DNA of 64,000 bases from CAZGKW01 sp964526295. Its GTDB lineage: Bacteria > Planctomycetota > Phycisphaerae > FEN-1346. Below, one piece after another: positions 53,056-62,314 of the stretch. Position numbers and translations under genes: made by a program. Numbering within the stretch: position 1 is the first letter of the stretch; every line of letters begins with the position of its first letter. The DNA is taken from NCBI GenBank assembly GCA_964526295.1, contig CAZGKW010000002.1:62001-126000 (forward strand). Reading direction: 5' to 3'. The notes beneath the pieces are model-generated. The model was not told the DNA's origin. It saw only the letters and a program-made list of their open reading frames with translations, and did not search any database.

Positions 53056-54222
53056 TCAGCCGTCCATCTCGGTAATCCGCTCGCGGTAGTGCCGGTAATT
53101 GGCCAGCGACACGTCGTTCGGCACCGAGTGGTCCGAGCAGGGGATGTACCGGCCCCGCTCGACCATGGGGGGCATGGTCCGCTCCAGCATCCGGTCGATC
53201 GCCTCCGCTCCGGCCGCCAGGACCCGCTTGTCGATCCCGCCGCGGATGTGGAAGCCCGGCCACCGCCGACCCGCCTCGACGGCGTCGCTCCCGGCCGCCA
53301 CCTCGAACGGGCTCATCGCGTCCACCCCCACCTCGCGGTAGACGTCGATCACCGGCATGCAGCGGCCGTCGGTGTCGATCTCGAAGTGGAGGGGCCGGTC
53401 CTGGCGAGCCGTGAGCTCTTCGTAGAGTTCGCGGTAGAAGGGCAGGAGGAACTCGCGCATCATGGCCGGCGAGATGAGCGGCCCGTGGTTGAAGCAGATG
53501 TCCTCGGCCAGGAACAGGCGAAAGTAGGGGCCCACGTCCCGCTGGGCCCGCACCAGGCACGTCACCACGACGTCCCGCCACGTTTCCATCATCGAGCGGA
53601 CCAGCTCGGGCGCGTCGTGGAACGCGTAGAGCACCCCTTCCGGCCCGAGGAGGCTCCGAAGGTACATGTAGCCACCGACCGACCGGGCGGTGAGCAGTTG
53701 CTCGCCCCGCTCGACCTGCCCGCGGGCCTCGGCGGCTTTCGACTCGTAGTCCTCCCACCGCTCGGGCGTCTCCGGGTCGAGGCGCGGCCGGACCTCGCTG
53801 TCCCAGTCGTCGCGGGAGGCGACGGCGTGCTCCAGGTACTCCGGCATGACGCCGACGCGCATCCCCTCGGGGTAGCGCTTCACGCGCCCGACGAAGTCCT
53901 GCACGATGTCGTATCCGCCCTCCGTGGAGAGGACCTTCTCCTCGTAAGCCGGCACGAGGGGCGCTTCGCACCAGCCCAGGTCGACCGGCTGATGGATCCA
54001 GACGGGCGGGTCGAACAGGAAGTACTCCTCGAACGCCGGGCCCCGCCCGTAGCCGGGTTGCCCGTAAGGGCCGTCGGGAACGTCCGAAGCGATGACGTCC
54101 TCCGGGGCCCCTTCGCGGCTCCACCGCTCCAGCGTCTGGGGCCAGTAGCCGAACGGCCGCCGCACGAGCCGGTCGGCCCGCTCGCCCTCGAACATCCGCC
54201 GCATCCGCTCGACATGGTCCAT
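53056..54222 (-). CDS. Uroporphyrinogen-decarboxylase-family protein (corrinoid methyltransferase-like)
   Basis: The 388-residue TIM-barrel protein belongs to the URO-D/MtaA superfamily, but true HemE residues are not evident. It has RRMFEGERADRLVRRPFGYW at the start, LAEDICFNHGPLISPAMMREF, HFEIDTDGRCMPVIDVYREV and VDAMSPFEVAAGSDAV. Several His and Cys residues could bind zinc (HFEIDTD, IPCSDHSVPNDV). Relatives transfer methyl groups from methylated corrinoids or are of unknown role in planctomycete catabolic loci. AAAGGGGC precedes the ATG. It is a candidate partner for the RACo-like protein at 12020, but lies 40 kb away. Confidence 0.8.
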   Translation of the reverse strand: MDHVERMRRMFEGERADRLVRRPFGYWPQTLERWSREGAPEDVIASDVPDGPYGQPGYGRGPAFEEYFLFDPPVWIHQPVDLGWCEAPLVPAYEEKVLSTEGGYDIVQDFVGRVKRYPEGMRVGVMPEYLEHAVASRDDWDSEVRPRLDPETPERWEDYESKAAEARGQVERGEQLLTARSVGGYMYLRSLLGPEGVLYAFHDAPELVRSMMETWRDVVVTCLVRAQRDVGPYFRLFLAEDICFNHGPLISPAMMREFLLPFYRELYEELTARQDRPLHFEIDTDGRCMPVIDVYREVGVDAMSPFEVAAGSDAVEAGRRWPGFHIRGGIDKRVLAAGAEAIDRMLERTMPPMVERGRYIPCSDHSVPNDVSLANYRHYRERITEMDG

Positions 54223-54351
54223 CCGCGCCCCTTTCACCGTGACGGACCTTGCTCCGCGGAGCACGCGACGCAAGGCCCAGCCGAACGGGAGCTTAGCCGG
54301 AGGGCGAAACGCCTGCCAGCGAAAACGGAGGACCCCAGCGCCCGTCGCGGT

Positions 54352-55620
54352 CTACTTCTCGGACACGACCTCGATTTCGGGGGCGGAGAGGTACATCAGC
54401 GGCAGGTGGCCGTCCTCGCTCGTCACCCAGGGGATGTAATCGCTCCCGCAGTCGAGCACCCCGGTCGGATCGACCTGCTTCCACCCGCCCTCGTCGGGCA
54501 GCACCTCGGCCCAGACGTGGCCCGCCCGCTCGTGGAGCCATCCGGCGACCTGGCGGGCAGGGACGCCCGAAGCGCGGCAGAGGGTGACGAACAGGTCGGA
54601 GAAATCCCAGCAGTGACCGAACTTCTGGGCAAGCACCTGCTTGACGCCGTAGCGCGACCCCGTGACGGGCCCGCCGAAGCGGATGTTCCGCCCGGGTCGA
54701 AGCCACGCCGCGATGGCCTCGACCTTCTCCCGTCGCGTCCGCTTGCCCGCCGTCAGTTTCCCGGCGAGCGCCGCGATCTCCGGGTCCTCGACGGGCCAGT
54801 ATTGTGTCGCCCCAACGCAGCGCGTCTCGTCACCCGGCCGGGCGGGCGTCCGGGCGAAGGCTTCGCTCGTCACCGTAGCCGTCACCCCCACACACGGGAC
54901 GCCCGCCTTTGCCGGGAGCGCACCCGGCCGGAACGCATATACCAGCGGGCCCGGCCGCCCGGAGCCGTCCTGGAGCGACCCGGGCGGCTGGAGGGCGTAG
55001 CTCGACGGATGGTCGCCCTGGCCGAGGCGGCGCAGCGCGAGCGTCCGGCCGAACGTGAACCTCGGCCTCAGCTCGTCGATGGCTGCGAGGTTCGCCGCAT
55101 CCTTCGGCTCCTTTGCGTAGGCGACGAACCGGTTGAACATCTCGTTCCACTTCATCCAGTCGGCGGCCGCGAGCGGCGCGGCGTCGAACGTCGCCCGATA
55201 GGTCGCCACCCGCGGCCGGAAGCCCAGCACGTAGTGGGCCCGAAGGACCAGGTTCAGGTCGTCGGCGATGAATTCGACGACGGTCTTGCCCTTCCGGAGG
55301 CCGCATTCCTGGGGCCCGCCGTGGGCGGCGACGATCGCCCGGCGGACTTTCTCGGCGTCGGTTTCCGAAGCGCAGACGAGCACGTTGACCTGAAGCCGTT
55401 TGCCCTCGGCCGACAGGACCGTGTTCGTGAGCCGGACGATGCGTCCCCCGAGCCTGGCCCCGATGGCCTCGGCCTGGTCTTGCGGCACGGTGACGGGCTC
55501 GACGACCCGCCATCCGGCCGGGAGGCGGGCGAACGGCGGATCGTCCGCGTCTCCTGCGCTGCACGCGGTGCCGAGCAGGAGCAAGACGGGAAGGATGGAC
55601 GAGAGGCGGGAGCGGCCCAA
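54352..55620 (-). CDS. Transglutaminase-like lipoprotein
   Basis: The 422-residue protein has a lipoprotein-type signal (SSILPVLLLLGTACSAGD) and a C-terminal transglutaminase core with catalytic Cys337 in KFGHCWDFSDLFVTLCRASG, His in RAGHVWAEVLPDEGG and Asp in WKQVDPTG. Bacterial members are usually cysteine proteases or ligases of unknown target. I start at a TTG (55620) because GGAAGGGA sits five bases ahead and it restores a clean signal peptide; the open frame reaches 55761. It lies 47 bases after a radical SAM/SPASM gene on the same strand, so the two are likely cotranscribed. Confidence 0.82.
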   Translation of the reverse strand: MGRSRLSSILPVLLLLGTACSAGDADDPPFARLPAGWRVVEPVTVPQDQAEAIGARLGGRIVRLTNTVLSAEGKRLQVNVLVCASETDAEKVRRAIVAAHGGPQECGLRKGKTVVEFIADDLNLVLRAHYVLGFRPRVATYRATFDAAPLAAADWMKWNEMFNRFVAYAKEPKDAANLAAIDELRPRFTFGRTLALRRLGQGDHPSSYALQPPGSLQDGSGRPGPLVYAFRPGALPAKAGVPCVGVTATVTSEAFARTPARPGDETRCVGATQYWPVEDPEIAALAGKLTAGKRTRREKVEAIAAWLRPGRNIRFGGPVTGSRYGVKQVLAQKFGHCWDFSDLFVTLCRASGVPARQVAGWLHERAGHVWAEVLPDEGGWKQVDPTGVLDCGSDYIPWVTSEDGHLPLMYLSAPEIEVVSEK

Positions 55621-55667
55621 ATCGGTCCCTTCCAGGCGGGGCTTGGCCCTCGCGTGGGCCCGGCGGT

Positions 55668-57032
55668 TCAGGCGGGCCGCTGGGCGCGGCGCCGGCGGTC
55701 GGCTTCCTCCCTCTCGGCCGACCCCTCCTCGACCCACTGGCGGTCGGCCACGCGACCCCATTCCTCGGCGAACTCGTCGAGCCCGGCGGCACAGGGGCCG
55801 CCCAGGAGGGCCTCGCCGCCCGCATAGGTCGGCCGGGCGCCGTGCTCGCGGACGGCCTCGCGGAGCACCTCGGGGTGGTCGATGATCATGCAGGGACGCA
55901 GATAGTTGTGCGAGTAGGGTTGGCGGGCCCGGATGTGCCGGAAGAAGCCGCTCTGGAGCACCTGGTGCAGCGACTTGTCACGGATGTTGTCCACCGCGAA
56001 CTGGGCGAACACGCACGGCTCGACGTCCCCGTGGACATTGATGTGGACGTAGTACCGCCCGGCGGCCATGCATCCGCCCACCAGGGGCCCGTCGTTCCAG
56101 AAGTCCATCAGGAGGATCGGCAGCCGCTCGCGAAGCGCGTTCAGCCGCCGGCGCCGGTAGGCCCGCTGCTCCGGCGTTGGCATCAGGTCCAGGCTCGGTT
56201 CCCGGCCGATGGGGATGTAGTTGAAGTACCACCCGACGGAGCAGCCCTGGGCGTGCCAGAAGTCGAGAAAAGCGTCCGAGACGATCAGGTCGTTGTTCAG
56301 GCGGGTGGCGGTGGCGCTGAAGCCAAAGTAGACCCCGGCTTGCCGCAAGTCCGCCATCGCCCGCAGGATCCGCTTGTGCGTCCCCCGGCCCCGACGGGCG
56401 TCGGTTTCCTTCCTGAACCCTTCGACGCTGATGCACGGGACGACGTTGCCCAGCTCGGCCAGCCGGCCCGCCCGTCGCCGGTCGATCAGCGTCCCGTTCG
56501 TGTAGACCTGGAAGTAGATATCCTCGTGGGCGGCGAACAGATTTAAGAGGTCCCTGCGGCAGAACGGCTCCCCGCCGCTGACCGTGATGAAGTTGATGCC
56601 CATCGCCTTCGCCTCGCCGACGATCCGGTCGAGCAGCTCGTAGGGCATCTCGTCGTCTTTGGCGTACTGGAAGGCGTAGCACCCGGTGCATCGGAGGTTG
56701 CACCGCATGGTGGGGCTGATCACCAGCAGGTAGGGCGCCTCGAGGCCCGTCCGCTGGTGATGCTCGACCCGCCGCATCTTCCCCGAGACGCTCCCGGCGA
56801 CCAGGTTTTCCAGGACCTTCCGGCGGCACTGGGTGCAGCCCTTGGGGAGAATGTGCTCCAGCGAGCGGAGCATGTAGCGGACGAATTGTCTGCCCTGAGG
56901 AAACTCGATGGCCTCGGCCGCCGTGTTCGCGAACGCGAAGAGCCGCTTCTCGAACCACTGCGGCGCCAGACGGATCGCCCCTCGCAGCGCCTGAAGCTGG
57001 GCGTACGCCACGACACTGTTGAACGGTTTCAT
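55668..57032 (-). CDS. Radical SAM/SPASM-type enzyme
   Basis: The 454-residue protein has a radical SAM core with MRCNLRCTGCYAF (Cys111, Cys115, Cys118), the SAM-binding TVSGGEPFCRRDLL and a C-terminal Cys-rich part (GGCMAAGRYYVHIN, DVEPCVFAQFA, YLRPCMIIDHPE) of SPASM type. An extra pair CTQC lies at 66-69 before the core. SPASM enzymes often modify peptides or activate sulfatases by making formylglycine (anSME); no peptide gene adjoins it. GGAGGAG precedes the ATG. The downstream transglutaminase lipoprotein is the only partner in view. Confidence 0.85.
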   Translation of the reverse strand: MKPFNSVVAYAQLQALRGAIRLAPQWFEKRLFAFANTAAEAIEFPQGRQFVRYMLRSLEHILPKGCTQCRRKVLENLVAGSVSGKMRRVEHHQRTGLEAPYLLVISPTMRCNLRCTGCYAFQYAKDDEMPYELLDRIVGEAKAMGINFITVSGGEPFCRRDLLNLFAAHEDIYFQVYTNGTLIDRRRAGRLAELGNVVPCISVEGFRKETDARRGRGTHKRILRAMADLRQAGVYFGFSATATRLNNDLIVSDAFLDFWHAQGCSVGWYFNYIPIGREPSLDLMPTPEQRAYRRRRLNALRERLPILLMDFWNDGPLVGGCMAAGRYYVHINVHGDVEPCVFAQFAVDNIRDKSLHQVLQSGFFRHIRARQPYSHNYLRPCMIIDHPEVLREAVREHGARPTYAGGEALLGGPCAAGLDEFAEEWGRVADRQWVEEGSAEREEADRRRRAQRPA

Positions 57033-57196
57033 GGTCAGCTCCTCCACGACTTACCAAGTCGCCGGTGCCCCAGCCGGGGCACCCCTGACCACCCCATCCG
57101 GTTCAACGCAGCCAGCCGCGCGGCCGGTCGGATATGTCTTATCAGCGTACCAGCGCCGTTCTTGCCGGGTCAAGCTTGGAAGTGATTCTGTCGCGG

Positions 57197-57279
57197 CGGC
57201 CCTTCGACCGCGCTCTGTTCGAGCCCGGCCCCCAGGGCCGAGGGCAGGGCCGTCCTGACCGCGTCGAAAGACGGCCGCC
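57197..57279. repeat. CCCTTCGAC palindromic repeat, copy 3 (diverged)
   Basis: CGGCCCTTCGACC at the left and GCGTCGAAAGACGGCC at the right frame an 80-base element after purD. The ends match copies 1 and 2; the middle is different and longer. Confidence 0.55.
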
Positions 57280-57282
57280 CGC

Positions 57283-58566
57283 TCAGCCTCGGGCCAGGCG
57301 TCGAATGGCCTTGGCCCCGATGTCGGTCCGCCAGTGGGCCCGGCGAAACTTGATCCGCCGCACGGCTTCGTAGGCCCGGTCCCGGGCGGCCTCGATCGTC
57401 TCGCCGAGGGCCGTCACCCCGAGCACCCGCCCGCCGGCCGTGTAGAGGTCCCCGTCCTCCTGGGCCGTGCCGGCGTGGAAGACGACCACGTCGTCCATCG
57501 CCTCGGCCTCCTCGACGCCGGTGATGAGCTTGCCCGTCTCGTACGATACGGGGTAGCCGCCGGAGGCCATGACGACGCAGACGGCCGGCCGCGGGTCCCA
57601 TTCCAGGTCGACCCGGTCGAGCCGGTCGTCGAGGGTCGCCTCGATGGCCTCCACCAGGTCGCTTTTCAGGCGGACGAGCAGCGGCTGGGCCTCCGGGTCG
57701 CCGAAGCGGCAGTTGAACTCCAGGACCTTCGCCCCCCCGGCGGTCACCATGATCCCGGCGTACAGGACGCCGCGATACGGGGCCCCCTCGGTCTTCATGC
57801 CGTGGACCATGGGCACGAGGACCTCGCGCTCGATCTGGGCCTCGACCCGTCCGGCGACGACCGGGGCCGGGCTGTAGGCGCCCATGCCGCCGGTGTTCGG
57901 GCCCTCGTCGCCGTCGAAGGCGGCCTTGTGGTCCTGGCTCGATTCTAAAGTGTAGATATTCTGGCTATCGACGAGGGCGAGGATCGACGCCTCCTCGCCC
58001 TTCAGGCGCTCCTCGATGATGACCGTTTCGCCCGCTTCGCCGAACGCCCGGTCGCCCATGATCCGGCGGACCGCCTGCCGGGCCTCCTCCTGGTCGGCGC
58101 AGACGAAGACGCCCTTGCCGGCCGCCAGCCCGGACGCCTTCACGACGAGCGGCTCCTCGTGCTCGTCGATGTAGCGGAGGGCGTCGCGCATCTCCTCGAA
58201 CGCCCGGAACTCCGCCGTCGGCACGGCGTGGTGCTGCATCACGGCCTTGGCCCACTCCTTCGAGCCCTCGACCTGGGCGGCGGCCCGCTTCGGGCCGAAG
58301 CACCGCAACCCCTCGGCCTCGAACCGGTCCACCAGGCCCGCCACCAGGGGCCCTTCCGGGCCGACGACCGTCAAGTCGACCAGCTCGTCCCGTGCCAGCG
58401 CCAGCAGCGCCTCGAGGTCGCCCGCGCCGACGTCGAAGCACTGGGCGACCCGGGCGATGCCGGGGTTGCCCGGCGCGGCAAGAAGCTTCGTGCAGTGGGG
58501 TGATTGGGCCAGCTTCCATGCCAGGGCGTGCTCCCGGCCGCCCCCGCCCACCAGCAGGATATTCAT
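57283..58566 (-). CDS. purD: Phosphoribosylamine-glycine ligase
   Basis: The 427-residue ATP-grasp enzyme forms glycinamide ribonucleotide in purine synthesis. It has the N-terminal Rossmann motif MNILLVGGGGREHALAWKL, PGNPGIARVAQCF, the DLTVVGPEGPLVAGLVD loop, ATP-grasp SGLAAGKGVFVC and metal-binding EFNCRFGDPEAQPLL. All family landmarks are present and the length is standard. A minus-strand TTGAGT-18-TAGAAT promoter precedes it. It is followed by a repeat element and then the radical SAM gene. Confidence 0.96.
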   Translation of the reverse strand: MNILLVGGGGREHALAWKLAQSPHCTKLLAAPGNPGIARVAQCFDVGAGDLEALLALARDELVDLTVVGPEGPLVAGLVDRFEAEGLRCFGPKRAAAQVEGSKEWAKAVMQHHAVPTAEFRAFEEMRDALRYIDEHEEPLVVKASGLAAGKGVFVCADQEEARQAVRRIMGDRAFGEAGETVIIEERLKGEEASILALVDSQNIYTLESSQDHKAAFDGDEGPNTGGMGAYSPAPVVAGRVEAQIEREVLVPMVHGMKTEGAPYRGVLYAGIMVTAGGAKVLEFNCRFGDPEAQPLLVRLKSDLVEAIEATLDDRLDRVDLEWDPRPAVCVVMASGGYPVSYETGKLITGVEEAEAMDDVVVFHAGTAQEDGDLYTAGGRVLGVTALGETIEAARDRAYEAVRRIKFRRAHWRTDIGAKAIRRLARG

Positions 58567-58602
58567 CCGGCGTTCCTTCCCAGCCGCGAGACGTGCAACG
58601 GC

Positions 58603-58632
58603 ATTCTAGCTGCCACCGCGACGGCCACTCAA
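58603..58632 (-). promoter_or_regulatory. Promoter of purD
   Basis: On the minus strand TTGAGT (58632-58627) and TAGAAT (58608-58603) are 18 bases apart, 37 bases before the ATG. The -35 box lies just outside the end of the upstream MFS gene. Confidence 0.5.
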
Positions 58633-58642
58633 GCCCAAAGGC

Positions 58643-59842
58643 TCATTCGGTCGAACTCGACGGCGTCCTCCCGAATCGGCTCGCCAGGTACAGCAGGCCG
58701 AACGCCCACAGCACCGCCGGGCCGAAGAACATCGCCGCCGTCAGGCTCCGGTCGGCCAGCACGCCGCTCGCCAAGATGCACAGCGAGATCCCCAGGACGT
58801 TCCCCAGGGCCGAGCCGTACGGCATCATGGCCCGGCTGGCCGTCAGGTGCTTGGCCGCCTGGGCGTAGAACGACGGCCACGTGCTCGAGAACATCCCGCC
58901 CGCCACGAACAGGGCCACCGCGGCAACCGCCAGGTTCGGCACGAGCACGGCCGGGACCGCTGCCAGGCCGCACGCCAGACAAATGGCGATGACCGTGCTG
59001 TTGGAGAGTCGCCGCCCGAGATACGCCGAGGCGAACCGACCCGCCACCAAGCCCAGCAGGTGGACCGTCAAGAGGAGCGTCCCGACCTCCGGGCGGGTCC
59101 CGCGGACCTTCTCAAAGTACTCCGGGGCCAGGGAGACGAAGGCGGCTTCCCCGCCGGCGATCATCCCGAGCGACCCGACGAAAAACCAGTACCGGAACCG
59201 ACGAAGAACCCGCCAGGACAGCTCCGGGCCCGGCTCGCCGCCCGCGTAGACCGACTCCGACTGCCGACGCAGGACGCAGAAGACGCCGAGCACGACCACC
59301 GTGATCAGGCCGATGGTGGTGAAGCTGAGCCGCCAGCCTTGGTCGGGGGCGAGGTCCCAGCCGAAACCACTGGCCACCCGCCAGCCCGTCCACAGGCACG
59401 CCGCCGCGATGAGCGGCCCCAGGACCTTCCCGCCGGCGTTCCAGCTATGCAGAAGCACCACGCCTCGCCGCGGGTCGTGCGGCCACAGGTCCATGCTGAT
59501 GTTGTTGGCGATGCTCGAGAGGGCCATGCCGCCCGAGACGAGGGCCCATCCCGCGGCGATGCCCCCCAAGCCCGGGCTGACCGTGATGGCCGCGAACCCG
59601 AGGGCCTGGATCGTCAGGCCGCTCATCAGGACCCGCACGGGGTTCCAGTTCCTGAGCCGGGGGGCGGCAAGCAGCACCCCGAGGGCCGCCCCGATCTGGA
59701 TGACGGCAATGCCCGCCCCGTACTCGGTCTCCGACAGACCGAACGTCTGGCGGAGGGCCGAACGGTTCGGACCCACCAAGCCCGTGCCGATGGCCCCCTT
59801 GAGGAAGATCATCGCCATGATGAGGAAGCGGAGGGCGTTCAT
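58643..59842 (-). CDS. MFS transporter
   Basis: The 399-residue protein has twelve hydrophobic helices with the MFS layout: an N-terminal half containing LSETEYGAGIAVIQIGAALG, a cytoplasmic motif region RLRNWNPVRVLMSGL, a central loop near VLRRQSESVYAGG, and a second half ending in AAMFFGPAVLWAFGLLYLA. Motif A is degenerate. It begins 30 bases after the sulfatase stop on the same strand, so it could import the desulfated product. The substrate is unknown. Confidence 0.88.
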   Translation of the reverse strand: MNALRFLIMAMIFLKGAIGTGLVGPNRSALRQTFGLSETEYGAGIAVIQIGAALGVLLAAPRLRNWNPVRVLMSGLTIQALGFAAITVSPGLGGIAAGWALVSGGMALSSIANNISMDLWPHDPRRGVVLLHSWNAGGKVLGPLIAAACLWTGWRVASGFGWDLAPDQGWRLSFTTIGLITVVVLGVFCVLRRQSESVYAGGEPGPELSWRVLRRFRYWFFVGSLGMIAGGEAAFVSLAPEYFEKVRGTRPEVGTLLLTVHLLGLVAGRFASAYLGRRLSNSTVIAICLACGLAAVPAVLVPNLAVAAVALFVAGGMFSSTWPSFYAQAAKHLTASRAMMPYGSALGNVLGISLCILASGVLADRSLTAAMFFGPAVLWAFGLLYLASRFGRTPSSSTE

Positions 59843-59872
59843 GGCCTGTCGAGACTCGGCGCGGCAGCCCGG

Positions 59873-61249
59873 CTACAGGTCGGGCAAGGCGAACTCGTCG
59901 CCCGTCTCGGCGACCCACCGGGTGAGCCGCTCGTGCAGGCGGGCCCGCTCAGCGCGGAACCGCGTGTTGTGGGCCAGGTTGACCTGCTCGTACGGGTCCT
60001 CGGCCAGGTTGAACATCAGCCAGGGCTGGCCTTCGAGGCAGACGTACTTCCACCCGTCGCGCCTCACCACGCCCCGCCACGGCCGGTCGATGCTGTTGCC
60101 GTGCATCGTCGGGATGACCGCCTGGAGGAACGCCGAGTCGGGCCCCTCGCGAGTCTCGCGGTCGGGCCGGACGTGGCCCGAGAGGTCGGCCCCCCGCATC
60201 CAGTCGGGGGCTTCGAGGCCCGCGAGGCCCAGCGTCGTGGGCGCGATGTCCACGTGGTTCAGCGGCACGTCCGTCCGCCCGCGGCGGTTCTCGTACGGGC
60301 TCGGCCCGCCCGCCACGACGAACGGGATCGAGATCGACTCCTGGTACGGCGAGGTCTTCTTGAACTGGCCGTGCGAGCCGTGCAGGTCGCCGTGGTCCGA
60401 GAAGAACACGACGTACGTCTCGTCCGCCAGGCCGGTCACGGCCAGGGCCTCGCGGACGCGGCCGAGGTTCCAGTCGAGGTCCTCGATCTGGGCGTAGTAC
60501 CCGGCGAGGTCGCGGCGGGCCTGTTCGACGACGTGCGGCACGGCCGGGACGTTCGGCCTCAGCTCGATCGCGGCCGGATTGTGCACGGCCATGAACTCCG
60601 CCGGCGCGACGTATGGACCGTGGGGCGGCTGGACCGACAGGACGGCGAAGAAGTTGCCCCGCCCTCTTTGTTCCGGTCCGGACGCCGTCGCAGCGGTCGC
60701 CTCTCGGGCCTCCGCCTGGCGCTCCAGGTAATCGATCAGCAGGTCCGTCAGGCAGTCCGTCTCGTACCCCGGCAGGCGGTAGTGGAACGCTTCGTCGCCC
60801 TCGCCTCCGTGGACCCAGGAGTCCCACTGGGCGTTGTTGTTGTCGTAGCCGACCCACTCGTCGAACCCCCCGCGACGCTCGGGCGGGACGATGTGCATCG
60901 CCGCCCGCCCCTCGCTCTCCTTCCACCCGTCCAGGTGCCACTTGCCGAAGTACGCCGTGTGGTAGCCCTGCTCCTTGAAGGCGTGGGCGATGGTGGGCAG
61001 CTCCGGCGGCATCCGGTACTCGTGGCCCGGGACGCACTCGTGCGGATAGCGGCTCGTCACGAGCGACCCTCGGAACGGGCAGCACAGGGGGAACCCCGCA
61101 AAGGCCGCCGTGAAGGTCCGCCCCTCGGCGGCCAGACGATCCACGTGGGGCGTCGAAACGTTTGGGTCGCCCATCATCGACAGGGCCTGGCCACGATGCT
61201 GGTCGCCGAAGACCCAGATCACGTTGCAGCGCTTCGGTTCGTCGCTCAT
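59873..61249 (-). CDS. Formylglycine sulfatase, cytoplasmic form
   Basis: The 458-residue type I sulfatase has no signal peptide. Metal and active-site motifs are VIWVFGDQHRGQALS, the CxPxR site FPLCCPFRGSL (Cys56 with Cys57 in the x position, Arg60), AYFGKWHLDG and VFFSDHGDLHGSHG. The CCPFR variant still fits the formylglycine consensus. I start at the ATG at 61249 with AAGGAG ten bases ahead; a GTG three codons earlier is too close to that site. Together with the MFS transporter it may form a uptake-then-desulfation pair. Substrate unknown. Confidence 0.93.
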   Translation of the reverse strand: MSDEPKRCNVIWVFGDQHRGQALSMMGDPNVSTPHVDRLAAEGRTFTAAFAGFPLCCPFRGSLVTSRYPHECVPGHEYRMPPELPTIAHAFKEQGYHTAYFGKWHLDGWKESEGRAAMHIVPPERRGGFDEWVGYDNNNAQWDSWVHGGEGDEAFHYRLPGYETDCLTDLLIDYLERQAEAREATAATASGPEQRGRGNFFAVLSVQPPHGPYVAPAEFMAVHNPAAIELRPNVPAVPHVVEQARRDLAGYYAQIEDLDWNLGRVREALAVTGLADETYVVFFSDHGDLHGSHGQFKKTSPYQESISIPFVVAGGPSPYENRRGRTDVPLNHVDIAPTTLGLAGLEAPDWMRGADLSGHVRPDRETREGPDSAFLQAVIPTMHGNSIDRPWRGVVRRDGWKYVCLEGQPWLMFNLAEDPYEQVNLAHNTRFRAERARLHERLTRWVAETGDEFALPDL

Positions 61250-61399
61250 CGGTGGCACGCTCCTTCATCTGGCAGGCGCCTTTGGCGCCCGTCGCGCCCT
61301 GGAGACAGTCGGCGAGCCGTTTACCTTGGCCCGGCGGCCGGCGTAAGACAAGTGTTTTTCCTGACCGGCGGCCCCGCTCGACAAGGTACACTACCTGCC

Positions 61400-62263
61400 A
61401 TGTCGGAGGCCCATCCTGAATTCGACGACCTGTTGGAGTCGCTCCGGAGCGCGCCGCCTGGGCCGGTCCTCGTGCTGGGCGCGGTCGACACGGGCAAGAC
61501 GACGCTGGTCCGCTCGCTGGCGTCGTCGCTGGCCGACGAGGGGCCGATGTACGTGGCCGACGCGGACCCGGGCCAGGCCTGGCTCGGCCCGCCGACGACA
61601 CTGGGCCGGGCCCGCCTCGGCCCGCGGCGAAGAGGGCGCGGACGCCTCCGGCCCGACAGGCTCTTCTTCGTCGGCGGGACGTCGCCGGCGGCCGGACCGG
61701 ACCTCTGGGTCCGCTCGCTTGTGCGGCTGGCGACCGAAGGGACCGAGCCGCAGACGCGAATGCTGGTCGACACGCCGGGCCTGGTGACGGGACCGCTGGC
61801 GGAGCGGCTGTGGGCGAGGGTGGCCCAACGGACGCGGTTCGTCCGTATCGTGGCCCTCCAGCGGGAGTGGGAGCTGGAGCCGATCCTCCTGGGGTTCCGC
61901 AAGGCCGAGACGGTCGTCATTCCTCGCCGGCCCGCCCCGGCCGCGCGGTCTCGCAACCTCGAGGAGCGGGCCACGTTCCGCCAGATGGCTTACGCCCGGT
62001 ACTTCCGCCCGTGTCGGCTCCGCTACGGCCGGCGGGAACGGCTGAAGGTCCGGGCGGCGACTCGCGAGGGCAAGGCCCTGACCAGGGACCGGCTGGTCGG
62101 CTTGGCGAGCGGCCGGCAGGACCTGGGCCTCGGCGTTGTCCGGGCGCTCGGCCGGCGGCGGCTCGGCTTCGTCACGCCCCTGGTGTCGATGGCCCAAGTG
62201 GACACGATCCGGGTGGGGAACCTGCGGGTCGACCCGGAGACGGGCCGCGAGACGTACGAGTGA
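61400..62263 (+). CDS. Clp1/Grc3-like P-loop polynucleotide kinase
   Basis: The 287-residue protein carries a P-loop LVLGAVDTGKTTLVRSLA (GAVDTGKTT at 27-35), YVADADPGQAWLGPPTT and MLVDTPGLVTGPLAERL, the layout of Clp1/Grc3 5'-hydroxyl RNA kinases: Walker A, the DxDxGQ motif and an LxTPG-like segment. A basic C-terminal domain follows, rich in Arg, with RVGNLRVDPETGRETYE at the end. In eukaryotes and archaea these enzymes act in RNA end processing. In bacteria the role is not established. No ribosome site is obvious before the ATG. Kinase activity is inferred from motifs. Confidence 0.78.
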   Translation: MSEAHPEFDDLLESLRSAPPGPVLVLGAVDTGKTTLVRSLASSLADEGPMYVADADPGQAWLGPPTTLGRARLGPRRRGRGRLRPDRLFFVGGTSPAAGPDLWVRSLVRLATEGTEPQTRMLVDTPGLVTGPLAERLWARVAQRTRFVRIVALQREWELEPILLGFRKAETVVIPRRPAPAARSRNLEERATFRQMAYARYFRPCRLRYGRRERLKVRAATREGKALTRDRLVGLASGRQDLGLGVVRALGRRRLGFVTPLVSMAQVDTIRVGNLRVDPETGRETYE

Positions 62264-62314
62264 CCCGTCTCTTCGCACCCGAGTCCGCCCCGGTCGCTTC
62301 GGGCTCCGATGGGG

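Noticed and set aside
53056..54222. True uroporphyrinogen decarboxylase (hemE)
   Set aside because: The N-terminal and active-site signatures of HemE are missing; only the superfamily barrel is recognisable.
57064..57083. Perfect hairpin GGTGCCCC/GGGGCACC near the radical SAM gene start
   Set aside because: No T-run on the minus strand and it lies within a likely leader; too little to call a terminator or riboswitch.
58847..62263. Plus-strand open frame of 1138 codons
   Set aside because: Only its last 287 codons (from 61400) form a real protein; the earlier part is antisense to the MFS and sulfatase genes.
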